Shown here piece by piece: positions 33,462 to 41,938 of a stretch of DNA of 64,000 nt. The DNA lies in assembly GCA_963714055.1 (NCBI GenBank), contig OY970227.1:2790001-2854000 (forward strand). Direction: 5' to 3'. The notes below the pieces were generated by a model that worked only from the letters and a program-made list of their open reading frames with translations, was not told the DNA's origin and did not search any database. The position numbers were made by a program, and so were the translations under genes. Positions within the stretch are counted from its first letter, which is position 1, and the number at the start of each line of letters is the position of its first letter. Origin of the DNA: JACDBE01 sp963714055. GTDB taxonomy: Bacteria; Actinomycetota; Acidimicrobiia; Spongiisociales; UBA5794.

Positions 33462-34749
33462 ATGCGCCGCCGGATCCTGCTCTCGGTGCTCGTCGTCGAC
33501 GCCGCGTTGCTCGCCGTAGCCTTTGGGCTTGCCACGTGGACGACGCTCGAGTCGCCCTTCCCGTGGCGGATCAGCCTCAGCCCTTCGGCGCCCACCTCGA
33601 TCTGGCCGTTCGCCGCCATGCTGCTGGCCGGCCTGGTGATCGGCTCGTTGCTCACCGTGGGCACCGCCGGGGTTGCCGTCCCCCGACCGTCGTACGGACG
33701 GGCCTTCGCCATCGCCGGCATCACCGGCGCCTTCACCGCCGCCGCCGTGTCCGTCACCCGGGTGTACCACTCCAACACGGTGCTCGCCCTCAGCCTCGCC
33801 GCCTGGCTCTCGCTGGCGTTGGGCCACAGGTACGCCCGGCGCCGCAGCCCCTGGACCGATCGGATGGTGCTGGTCACCGACGAGAAGGGCCTCGTCGACG
33901 ACCTACGGGCGACACGCCATGCCGACGTCGTCGCCGTCTTCGACCCGACCGGTGAGCCGCCCGAGATGGACTTCTCGGACACGTCGCTGGTGATCGACCT
34001 GCGGGTCGTGCTCTCCGACCGGATGGCACAGTTCGTGTCGTCGTGGAACCTCGCCGGGTACCCGGTGCGGACGCTGACTGCGGTGTACGAGCAGCACACC
34101 GGGCGGCTCCCCATCGTGCACCTCGCCGAAGGCTGGGAGCTGAGCGGCCCGGTGGCCGCCAACGGGTACGCGCCATACAAGCGGCTGGTCGACCTGGCGC
34201 TGGCGCTGGTCACCGCGCCGGTGTGGATTCCGATCGGGCTGGTGATGTGGGCGGTGGTAAAGGCTCGACTCGAGAGGCCCGGCCATCTTCCGGCAGGACC
34301 GGGTCGGACTGCACGGTGAGTTGTTCACCGTGTACAAGTTCAGGACGATGGAGGTGGATGCCGAGCGCGACGGCCCTCAGTTCGCCTCGCTCAAGGACGA
34401 GCGCCTCACCAGGACCGGTGGCTGGATGCGGCGGAGCAGGCTGGACGAGATCCCCCAGATGTGGAACGTCCTCACCGGAGACCTCAGCCTGGTCGGGCCC
34501 CGCCCGGAGCGCCCCGAGTTCACCGAGCGGTTCGAGCAGACCATCCCCTTCTACCAGTACCGCCATCTGGTCCGGCCCGGGATGACCGGATGGGCCCAGG
34601 TCAACCACGGCTACGCCGGCGGCGAGGCGCAGACCGTCGAGAAGCTCACCTACGACCTGTACTACATGAAGCACATGTCGCCCGGGCTCGACGTCGAGAT
34701 CCTCGGCAAGTCGATCTGGACGATCATCTCGGGGTTCGGTGCACAGTGA
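33462..34749 (+). CDS. Polyprenyl-phosphate sugar phosphotransferase, initiating glycosyltransferase (one frameshift)
   Basis: A bacterial sugar transferase of the WcaJ/PglC type that loads the first sugar-phosphate onto undecaprenyl phosphate for surface polysaccharide. The N-terminal half has four membrane helices (about residues 5-110) and a cytoplasmic region. Then YKRLVDLALALVTAPVWIPIGL leads into the catalytic domain: ELFTVYKFRTMEVDAE, SRLDEIPQMWNVLTGDLSLVGPRPERPEF and RPGMTGWAQVN. The frame breaks near 34277. The segment AGGCCCGGCC would read correctly (RPGPAIFRQDRVG) if one GGCCC unit were restored. ATG 33462 is six bases after TAGAAT, a leaderless-type promoter. Confidence 0.88.
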
Positions 34750-34796
34750 GCGCGGGGGCCTCGACGGTGGTGCCGGGCGCCGCCGCACACTGACCC

Positions 34797-35762
34797 GTGC
34801 CTGACCGGGTGGCGCCGTTCGTGACGGCCATCGTGGTGAACCACCGCCACGCCGACGACACGCTGCGGTGCGTCGGCGCACTGGCCCAGTCCGACCACCC
34901 AAGGTTGTCGATCGTCGTGGTCGACAACGACTCGGGGCCCGACGTGGTCGACCGCCTCGTCGACGGGCTGGAGGCGACCACCAACCTGATCCTGTCGCCG
35001 GAGAACGTCGGATACGCCGCCGGCAACAATCTCGGCATCCGGCGGGCCCTCGGGCTCGGCGCCGATCTCGTTTGGCTGGTCAATCCCGACGTGGTGGTCA
35101 CCCCGGAGACGCTGCCCGTGCTGATCGACGCCGCCAGTGCCCGCCCGGCCGCCGGCATCGTCGGCTGCAAGGTCCTCGAGGGCGGTTCCCGGCCGGCCAG
35201 GGTCCTGTTCAACGGCGGGTTCGTCGACTGGGAGCGGGGGGGCGCAGCCATCCATGGCGACTCGGGCGATGTGTACGACGCCGATGCCGACCCGGGCCCG
35301 GTCTTCGACGTCGACTACGTCACCGGGGCCGCCATGATGGTCCGTGCCGGCGTCTTCCGGTCGGTCGGCCTGCTCCCCGAGGAGTATTTCCTCTACTTCG
35401 AGGAGACCGACTTCAACCTGCGGGCCGCCGGGGCCGGCTGGGAGGTCGTGGTGGCACCGTCGGCGGTGGCGTGGCACTTCAAGCGATCCACCGGGAAGCT
35501 CCCCGAGCCCTACTACATCTACTACTACGTCCGGAACCGCATCGTGTTCGGGAGCCGGTACTCCTCGGTCGACCCGGTCGACATCGTGCTCGACCTGGAC
35601 GAGTTCGTGTACCGCTGGAGGGGCGCCGTCGAGCGCAACGCCCCGGAGTGGCTGCCGGTGTACGAGGAGCTCGTGGAGACGGCGATCGCCCACGGGCTCG
35701 CCGGCCGCACCGGCCGGTGGGGAGAGCTCGAAGCCGTCGCCGGGTCGGCAAGGGTGGCGTGA
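34797..35762 (+). CDS. Family 2 glycosyltransferase (rhamnosyltransferase-like)
   Basis: A 321-residue GT-A fold enzyme. Signatures are FVTAIVVNHRHADDTLRCV at the N-terminus, VVDNDSGPDVVD, the NVGYAAGNNLGIRRAL segment, LVNPDVVV (metal-binding DxD-like) and YVTGAAMMVRAGVFRSVGLLPEEYFLYFEETD, which is typical of dTDP-rhamnosyl transferases such as RfbN/WbbL. With the rml genes nearby, dTDP-rhamnose is a reasonable donor. The GTG start lies close after the sugar transferase stop. The stop overlaps the next gene's ATG by one base. Confidence 0.88.
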   Translation: MPDRVAPFVTAIVVNHRHADDTLRCVGALAQSDHPRLSIVVVDNDSGPDVVDRLVDGLEATTNLILSPENVGYAAGNNLGIRRALGLGADLVWLVNPDVVVTPETLPVLIDAASARPAAGIVGCKVLEGGSRPARVLFNGGFVDWERGGAAIHGDSGDVYDADADPGPVFDVDYVTGAAMMVRAGVFRSVGLLPEEYFLYFEETDFNLRAAGAGWEVVVAPSAVAWHFKRSTGKLPEPYYIYYYVRNRIVFGSRYSSVDPVDIVLDLDEFVYRWRGAVERNAPEWLPVYEELVETAIAHGLAGRTGRWGELEAVAGSARVA

Positions 35763-38287
35763 TGGATGGCCGGGACCAGGAGCTGCAGCGGCGGCTCGAG
35801 GACCTGACTGCCCGCGCCGCCGCGTTGGAAGCCGAGGTGGACAGCCTGCGGGCCGCCTTGGAGACGACCACGGCGATGGCCGAGCGGAACGAGGCGGATA
35901 CCGCCATCGAGGCCCGGCAGGCGGTCAACGCGCTGCAGGCGGACCTGGTCAGGGCCCGACGCCGCGCCGAGGCCGCCGAGCGGCGAGCCGACCAGCTCGC
36001 CAAGGAGATCCTGGAGATCCGCGACAGCTTCACCTGGAAGGCGGGTCGGGCGGTCAAGCGGGCCGTCGAGCCGGCGATCGCCGCCCGCGACGCCGTGTCC
36101 CACCGCCGCTGGAAGCCGCCGGCACCCCGGCGGCGGCGCCCGGCGACCTCGGCCGGCAGACCGCCGAGGGCAGATGAGGGCGACGGCACGCCGGTGGAGT
36201 CGGGATCGCTGGCGGCGAGCTACCCCGTGACCGATGACCCGCTCCGGGCGACGTACGAGCGGGAGGTGCGCTGGAGCGACTTCAGCGGCCAGTCAGGGGA
36301 AGGTCCCAGGGTGGCGATGGCGGTTTCCACTACCGACTTGTACGAGGGCCGCGGGGACGTGTACGTGGCGGCCGGCATCGGGCGGCAGCTGAGGGCGAGC
36401 GGGGCCGGCGTCGCCTATGTGCCCGTCGACGACTGGGGCGCGGTGCCCGACGGAACCGACGCCGTGGTGGCGATGCTCCCCGGGTTCCGGCCCAGCCTGG
36501 TCCCGACCGCGGTGCGCTGCGTCGCCTGGGTGCGCAACGAGATGGACGCCTGGCTGGCCCACCCCGAGCTGGCCATGTTCGACGGGATCATGGTCTCCTC
36601 GGAGCAGGCGCGTGCCGCCATCGCCCGGGTCTACGACGGGCCGACGACGGTTCTGCGCATCGGGGTCGACCCCGAGCTGTTCTCGCCGCCGCTTCCCGGC
36701 GGGGACCGGCACGGGGTGGTGGGGACGGTGAATTACTGGGGCAAGGAACGCGACCTGCACCGGGCGTTGCAGGCCGGGCCGACCACGGTGCCACTCGCCC
36801 TTTTCGGGCACGACCGGGCGCTGCCGCCCGCCCTGACCGGCTACTCCGCCGGACCGGTCAGCTTCTTCGCCCTGCCCGGCCTGTACCGGCGGGCGGCAGT
36901 GGTGCTCGACGACTTCAACCACACCACCGTTGGCTGGGGGAACGTCAACTCCCGGCTCTACGAGGCGCTTGCCTGCGGCGCGCTGGTGGTGACCAACACC
37001 GATCGAGGGCTCGCCGAGGTGGGGCTGAGCGACATCCCGACGTTCGGTGACGGCGTCGACCTCAACGCCCTGCTGGAGAGCCTGCTGGCCGACCGCGCCG
37101 GGACCGCCGACCTCGCCGCCCGACTGAGCGCAACCGTGCGCACCCGCCACGCATACCCGTCCCGGGCCGCAGAGCTGCTGCGCTTCCTCGAGGAGCTGGG
37201 CACCGAGCCGCGTCCGAGCCCGACCGTGGTGGCGTTCTATCCAGGCGACTATCACGAGACCAACCCGTACCAGGACATGCTCTACGGCGGGCTGGGAGAG
37301 ATGGGCGCCGTCGCCGTGCCAACCATGGAGGCCTTCGACCCGGCCGGGCTCGGCGACTTCACCCGCGCCGACGCCAGGGTCTTCCACATCCACTGGACGG
37401 CGCCCATCCTCGGCCCGGCGACGTCCGGTGTCGACGCAACGGCACGGGTGCGGGAGGCCCTCGCCGGCCTCGACGCCTTCCGCCGAGGCGGTGGCCGGCT
37501 GATCTGGACGGTGCACAATGCCCTGCCCCATGAGTGCCGTCACCAGGCCCAGGAGGTCGAGCTCCGCCAGGGCCTGGCCGACCGTGCCGACGTGGTCCAC
37601 GTCATGTGCGCCTCAACGGCGGAGGCGGTGAGCAGCCTCTACTCGCTGCCGGCGGATCGGACCGTGGTGATCCCACACTCCAGCTTCCTCGGGGTGTACG
37701 GCGACGCCCTCGACCGCGCCACCGCCCGGCGCTACCTCGGGGTCGACAAGGACGACATCGTCCTCCTCGCCATCGGCGGGATCCGTCGCTACAAGGGGAT
37801 CGATCGCCTCCTCGATGCGTTCGACCAGGCGCTGCGAGCGGAACGGCGGCTGAGGCTCGTGGTGGCGGGACGCCCCGGCCGGTTCGACGAGGTCGGCGAG
37901 CTCGAGATGCGCTGCCGGCAACACCGCCGGGTCATCTCACGTTTCGAGAGGATCGAGGACGCAGACCTCCAGGTGTACCTGAAGGGATCGGACGTCGCCG
38001 TGCTGCCCCACCGGGCAGTGCTCAACTCGGGAAGCCTGCTGCTGGCCTACACGTTCGGCCTGCCGGTCATCGCCCCGGCCACCGGGTGCCTCGCCGACCT
38101 GCTCGAGGCGGGTGCTTCGATCGGGTTCGATCCCGAGGACGACGCCGGCCTGCTCGATGCGCTGCGACGGGTGCGTTCATTGACAGGCCCGGCACCACGC
38201 CGGGCCGCCAGGGCCGTGGCCGAGCGGTACACGCCTCCCGAAATGGCCGCCGACTTCACCGCGCTCCTCCGCCGTCTGGTCGGGTGA
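35762..38287 (+). CDS. Large two-domain glycosyltransferase with N-terminal coiled coil
   Basis: An 841-residue protein with three modules. Residues 1-95 are a heptad-rich coiled coil (LQRRLEDLTARAAALEAEV and on). A basic Pro/Arg linker runs to about 150. Residues about 180-480 resemble a CgeB-like GT-B domain, ending in FNHTTVGWGNVNSRLYEALACGALVVTN. Residues about 485-835 are a GT4 domain: NPYQDMLYGGLG, IWTVHNALPHE, VIPHSSFLGVYG, LLAIGGIRRYKGIDRLLDAF and VAVLPHRAVLNSGSLLLAYTFGLPVIAP. Two catalytic domains suggest stepwise addition of two sugars. It lies within the polysaccharide operon, overlapping the GT2 gene. Confidence 0.85.
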   Translation: MDGRDQELQRRLEDLTARAAALEAEVDSLRAALETTTAMAERNEADTAIEARQAVNALQADLVRARRRAEAAERRADQLAKEILEIRDSFTWKAGRAVKRAVEPAIAARDAVSHRRWKPPAPRRRRPATSAGRPPRADEGDGTPVESGSLAASYPVTDDPLRATYEREVRWSDFSGQSGEGPRVAMAVSTTDLYEGRGDVYVAAGIGRQLRASGAGVAYVPVDDWGAVPDGTDAVVAMLPGFRPSLVPTAVRCVAWVRNEMDAWLAHPELAMFDGIMVSSEQARAAIARVYDGPTTVLRIGVDPELFSPPLPGGDRHGVVGTVNYWGKERDLHRALQAGPTTVPLALFGHDRALPPALTGYSAGPVSFFALPGLYRRAAVVLDDFNHTTVGWGNVNSRLYEALACGALVVTNTDRGLAEVGLSDIPTFGDGVDLNALLESLLADRAGTADLAARLSATVRTRHAYPSRAAELLRFLEELGTEPRPSPTVVAFYPGDYHETNPYQDMLYGGLGEMGAVAVPTMEAFDPAGLGDFTRADARVFHIHWTAPILGPATSGVDATARVREALAGLDAFRRGGGRLIWTVHNALPHECRHQAQEVELRQGLADRADVVHVMCASTAEAVSSLYSLPADRTVVIPHSSFLGVYGDALDRATARRYLGVDKDDIVLLAIGGIRRYKGIDRLLDAFDQALRAERRLRLVVAGRPGRFDEVGELEMRCRQHRRVISRFERIEDADLQVYLKGSDVAVLPHRAVLNSGSLLLAYTFGLPVIAPATGCLADLLEAGASIGFDPEDDAGLLDALRRVRSLTGPAPRRAARAVAERYTPPEMAADFTALLRRLVG

Positions 38288-38293
38288 CCGGGC

Positions 38294-39135
38294 ATGCTCT
38301 GCCCGGCCTGCCTGGCCCGACCGCGTGGGTTCGCCCCGGGCCCGGGTGGGCGTCCCGAGGCGCGCTGCCCATCGTGCCAGGCGCTGGAGCGGCACCGGTT
38401 CCTCGCCACGTTGCTCGCCGCCGTCCGGCAGGAACATGGGACTGCGGGGTTGGTGCTCGAGGTGGCTCCCACACCGGCGGTGACCCGGCTGCTCAGGCGA
38501 AGCGACGCTGTCTACCTCGGGATGGACATCGCCCCGGCCGCCGACGGGCGGACGGTGGGGCTGGTCGCCGACCTGTGCCGGATGCCCCTGGCGAGCCGTA
38601 CCGTCGACCTGGCCGTGGTCTTCCACGTGTTCGAGCACATCCCCGACGACACCACCGCCATGGCCGAGCTCGCCCGGGTGCTCGCCGGCGGGGGGCTGGC
38701 GCTCATCCAGGTCCCCTGGCGACCGCACCAGCACACCGACGAGGACCCGGCGGCGCCCGAACGGGAGCGGATCCGGCGTTTCGGCCAGGCAGACCATGTC
38801 CGGTTCTACGGCGCCGACTTCGAGGACCGTCTCCGCCGCAGCGGCCTCGCCACCATTCGGGTCCGTCCCGAGGACCTCCTCCCCGACGACCTGGTGGCGT
38901 CACTGGGCCTGAGCGACCCGACACCGGTTTGGCTCGCCACCGCCGGCGACGGCCCGACGCCGTTCGGCCCGCAGGAGGGCGCCTTGGCGCCTTGCGGCAC
39001 CGCCTCGAGCCGGACGCCGTCGCCGAGTGGCGACGCTTGTCGGCGTTGCCGCCCGGCCCGGCACCGCTCCCTTCGTGGGTGCGACGGCTCGCCCGGACCA
39101 GGGCCGGGCGTGCGATCCGGCGCCTCGGGCCGTAG
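38294..39135 (+). CDS. SAM-dependent methyltransferase with N-terminal zinc-ribbon (one frameshift)
   Basis: A methyltransferase of about 280 residues. The N-terminus carries two CPxC pairs (LCPACLARP and ARCPSCQALERHRF), a small zinc ribbon often seen in envelope-associated methyltransferases. The SAM domain has VLEVAPTPAVTRLL and the class I methyltransferase type 11 pattern ADLCRMPLASRTVDLAVVFHVFEHIPDD. The frame breaks near 38995 where one G seems missing in TTGGCGCCTTGCGG. The C-terminus (RHRLEPDAVAEWRRLSALPPG) follows in another frame to 39135. It probably modifies a polysaccharide sugar. Confidence 0.8.
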
Positions 39136-39206
39136 GGTCGCGCCGACACATCCGTTCCTCTTGGGCGCACGCCCGGGCACGACGCGAGAGAAACGAGCGA
39201 CAACCG

Positions 39207-40178
39207 ATGGGACGCAGCTACCTGGTGACCGGCGGCGCCGGCTTCATCGGCTCCAACTTCGTCCGCTGGGTCCTCGACCACGAGGACGAGGCGACGATCA
39301 CCAACCTCGACCTGCTCACCTACGCCGGGGTGCGGGCCACCGTCGACGAGCTCGACCAGGATCCCCGGCACCGTTTCGTGCAGGGGGACATCAGCGACTC
39401 CGCACTCGTCGACGAGCTGGTCCCCGGCCACGATGTCGTCGTCAACTTCGCCGCCGAGAGCCACGTCGATCGCTCTATCGCCGGCCCGAGGGTCTTCCTG
39501 GAGACCAACGTGGTGGGAACCGGGACCGTGCTCGACGCCGCCCGACGCCACCGGGTGCCGCAGTTCGTCCAGGTGTCGACCGACGAGGTGTACGGGTCGA
39601 TCGCCGAGGGCTTCGCCCCGGAGTCGGCCCCCCTCGACCCGTCGTCGCCGTATTCGGCCTCCAAGGCGGCAGCCGACCTCCTGGTGCGTTCCTATGAGGT
39701 GACCTTCGACTACCCGGCGATCATCACCCGATGCACCAACAACTACGGCCCCTACCAGTTCCCCGAGAAGATGATCCCCCTCTTCGTCACCAACCTCACC
39801 GAGGGCCGCACGGTCCCGCTGTACGGCGACGGGCTCAACGAGCGCGACTGGTTGTACGTCGAGGACCATTGCGCCGCCATCCACCTGCTCGTCGATCGGG
39901 GCGACCCCGGGCAGGTGTACAACATCGGCGCCGATGCCCAGGTGACCAACCTGGAGTTGACCCGCAGGCTGCTCGCCATCACCGGGCGCGACGAAGCCGC
40001 CATCGACTACGTCACCGATCGACCGGGACACGATCGCCGGTACGCCGTGGACTCCTCCAAGATCCGGGCGTTGGGGTGGGCCCCCCGCCACTCCCTCGAC
40101 CAGCGGCTGGAGGACACGGTGCGGTGGTACGCCGACCGCGGTGACTGGTGGCGGCCGATCCGGGAGCGGCACCCGTGA
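39207..40178 (+). CDS. rmlB: dTDP-glucose 4,6-dehydratase
   Basis: A 323-residue short-chain dehydrogenase-fold enzyme making dTDP-4-keto-6-deoxyglucose, the second step to dTDP-rhamnose. The NAD motif is VTGGAGFIGSNFVRW (about residues 7-21). The catalytic elements are VSTDEVYGS and the YSASKAAAD motif, with CTNNYGPYQFPEKMIPLF typical of RmlB. The GVRATVDELDQD segment corresponds to the usual TYAG...L region. A TAGGGT -10-like element (39133-39138) may start a transcript for rmlB-A-D. Confidence 0.96.
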   Translation: MGRSYLVTGGAGFIGSNFVRWVLDHEDEATITNLDLLTYAGVRATVDELDQDPRHRFVQGDISDSALVDELVPGHDVVVNFAAESHVDRSIAGPRVFLETNVVGTGTVLDAARRHRVPQFVQVSTDEVYGSIAEGFAPESAPLDPSSPYSASKAAADLLVRSYEVTFDYPAIITRCTNNYGPYQFPEKMIPLFVTNLTEGRTVPLYGDGLNERDWLYVEDHCAAIHLLVDRGDPGQVYNIGADAQVTNLELTRRLLAITGRDEAAIDYVTDRPGHDRRYAVDSSKIRALGWAPRHSLDQRLEDTVRWYADRGDWWRPIRERHP

Positions 40179-40203
40179 GCGGCCCGGGCCCGGGGGGCCG
40201 GCG

Positions 40204-41085
40204 GTGAAGGGCATCATCCTGGCCGGCGGGGCGGGGAGCCGGCTCGACCCGATCACCCGGATCGCCTCCAAGCAGCTCCAGCCGGTCTACGACAAGCCGA
40301 TGATCTACTACCCGATCGCCACGCTGATCCAGGCCGGGATCAGCGACATCCTGGTGATCACCACCCCGGTCGATCGCCCCCGTTTCGAGGCGCTGCTCGG
40401 CGACGGGAGCCAGTTCGGGGTGTCGTTCCGCTACGCCACCCAGGCCGAGCCGAAGGGCATCGCCCAGGCGTTCCTGGTCGGTGCGGAGTTCCTCGCCGGC
40501 GAACCGGTCGCCCTCGTCCTCGGCGACAACATCTTCTACGGGGAGCTCGGCTTCGACGAGGCGGTGGCCACCTTCGTCGACGGCGCCTTGATCTTCGCCT
40601 ACCCGGTGAGCGACCCGGTCCGCTACGGCGTCGTCGAGTTCGACGAGACCGGCAAGGCCATATCGCTCGAGGAGAAGCCGGAGCGTCCCAGGTCACGGTT
40701 CGCCGTGCCCGGCATGTACCTGTACGGGAGCGACGTCGTCTCGCTCGCCGAGAGCCTGGAGCCGTCTCCGCGTGGCGAGCTCGAGATAACCGACCTCAAC
40801 AAGGTGTACCTCGACCAGGGCCGGCTCCGGGTGCGGACCCTGGGGCGGGGAGTGGCATGGCTGGACAGCGGCACCCATGACAGCCTGCTCGACGCCGCCA
40901 ACTTCATCGCCACCATCGAGCACCGGCAAGGCACCAAGATCGCCTGCCTCGAGGAGGTGGCCTACCGAGCGGGCTACCTCGACCACGGGGGCCTTGCCAC
41001 GTTGGTCGACAGCATGCCCAGATCGGGCTACCGAACCTACCTGGAGGAGATCCTGGCCGAGGAGAGGCCAGAGGCGCCCCGGTGA
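40204..41085 (+). CDS. rmlA: Glucose-1-phosphate thymidylyltransferase
   Basis: A 293-residue nucleotidyltransferase making dTDP-glucose, the first step to dTDP-rhamnose. The N-terminus KGIILAGGAGSRLDPITRIASKQLQPVYDKPMIYYP is diagnostic. The DNIFYGELGFDEA and FVEEKP-like (SLEEKPERPRS) segments follow. GTG 40204 is preferred because the family begins at MKGIILAGG. The stop overlaps rmlD by 4 bp. Confidence 0.96.
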   Translation: MKGIILAGGAGSRLDPITRIASKQLQPVYDKPMIYYPIATLIQAGISDILVITTPVDRPRFEALLGDGSQFGVSFRYATQAEPKGIAQAFLVGAEFLAGEPVALVLGDNIFYGELGFDEAVATFVDGALIFAYPVSDPVRYGVVEFDETGKAISLEEKPERPRSRFAVPGMYLYGSDVVSLAESLEPSPRGELEITDLNKVYLDQGRLRVRTLGRGVAWLDSGTHDSLLDAANFIATIEHRQGTKIACLEEVAYRAGYLDHGGLATLVDSMPRSGYRTYLEEILAEERPEAPR

Positions 41086-41927
41086 TAGTGGTTCTCGGCG
41101 CCGGTGGCCAGTTGGGCACGGCCTTCCGATCGGTGTATCCCGATGCCCGGTTCGTCGACCGCGCCGGGCTCGACCTCACCGACACCGGCGTCATCGCCGA
41201 CCGGCTGGCCCCCCTGTCGCCCACGGCGCTCGTCAACTGCGCCGCCTACACCGCCGTCGACAGGGCCGAGGCCGAGCAGGACATGGCGCACCTGGTCAAC
41301 GGCGAAGCGGTAGCCGCCCTGGCCCGCTTCGCCGCCGCCACCGGCATCCCGCTGGTCACCTATTCCACCGACTACGTGTTCCCCGGCGACGGCACGACGC
41401 CCTATGTCGAATCCGACCCGACCGACCCGATCAACGCCTACGGCCGGTCCAAGCTGGCCGGGGAGATCGCAGCACTCGACCTGCACCCGGGAACGCTGGT
41501 GATCCGTACCTCGTGGGTGGTGTCGGGCACCCATCCGAACTTCGTCGCCACCATGCTGCGCCTCGCCCGCCGGGGCGAGCCGTGGCGGGTGGTCGACGAT
41601 CAGATGGGGTGCCCCACCGTGGCCGGCGACCTCGCCGCCGCCACCGCCGAGGCGGTCGACGCCGGGGTGACCGGCATCCTGCACATGACCAACGTGGGGG
41701 TCACCACGTGGTTCGAGCTCGCCCGGGCGGCGCTCCACCTGGCTGGGCACGACCCGGGCCTGGTGGAGCCGTGCGCCACCGCCGACTACCCGACCCCGGC
41801 GCGTCGACCCGCCTATTCGGTACTGGGCAGCGAGCGGGCCGGGCCGGCGGGCCTGAGCGCCCTCCCTCGATGGCAGGACTCGCTGGGGGACGTCGTGGCC
41901 TCCCTCGAGCGCAATTTCGGCGGCTGA
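41082..41927 (+). CDS. rmlD: dTDP-4-dehydrorhamnose reductase
   Basis: A 281-residue reductase completing dTDP-L-rhamnose. The NADPH motif is IVVLGAGGQLGTAF. The segment NCAAYTAVDRAEAEQD, the STDYVFPGDGTTPYVESDPTDPINAYGRSKLAGE stretch with the Tyr-x3-Lys motif, and VIRTSWVV are typical of RmlD. It overlaps rmlA by 4 bp. rmlC, the 3,5-epimerase, is not in this window. It ends in a palindrome shared with the convergent gene. Confidence 0.95.
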   Translation: MIVVLGAGGQLGTAFRSVYPDARFVDRAGLDLTDTGVIADRLAPLSPTALVNCAAYTAVDRAEAEQDMAHLVNGEAVAALARFAAATGIPLVTYSTDYVFPGDGTTPYVESDPTDPINAYGRSKLAGEIAALDLHPGTLVIRTSWVVSGTHPNFVATMLRLARRGEPWRVVDDQMGCPTVAGDLAAATAEAVDAGVTGILHMTNVGVTTWFELARAALHLAGHDPGLVEPCATADYPTPARRPAYSVLGSERAGPAGLSALPRWQDSLGDVVASLERNFGG

Positions 41928-41938
41928 CCGGTCAGCCG
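41921..41938. terminator. Perfect 18 bp palindrome spanning two convergent stop codons
   Basis: CGGCTGACC-GGTCAGCCG is a perfect palindrome. It contains the rmlD stop (TGA at 41925-41927) and the stop of the convergent glycosyltransferase (TCA at 41932-41934). A hairpin could form in either transcript. It lacks a U-tract, so bidirectional termination is plausible but unproven. Confidence 0.45.

Noticed and set aside
34868..35761. N-terminal extension of the large glycosyltransferase overlapping the GT2 gene
   Set aside because: The open frame continues upstream but is Arg/Gly/Pro-rich out-of-frame translation of the GT2 gene. The coiled coil begins at ATG 35762, which overlaps the GT2 stop.
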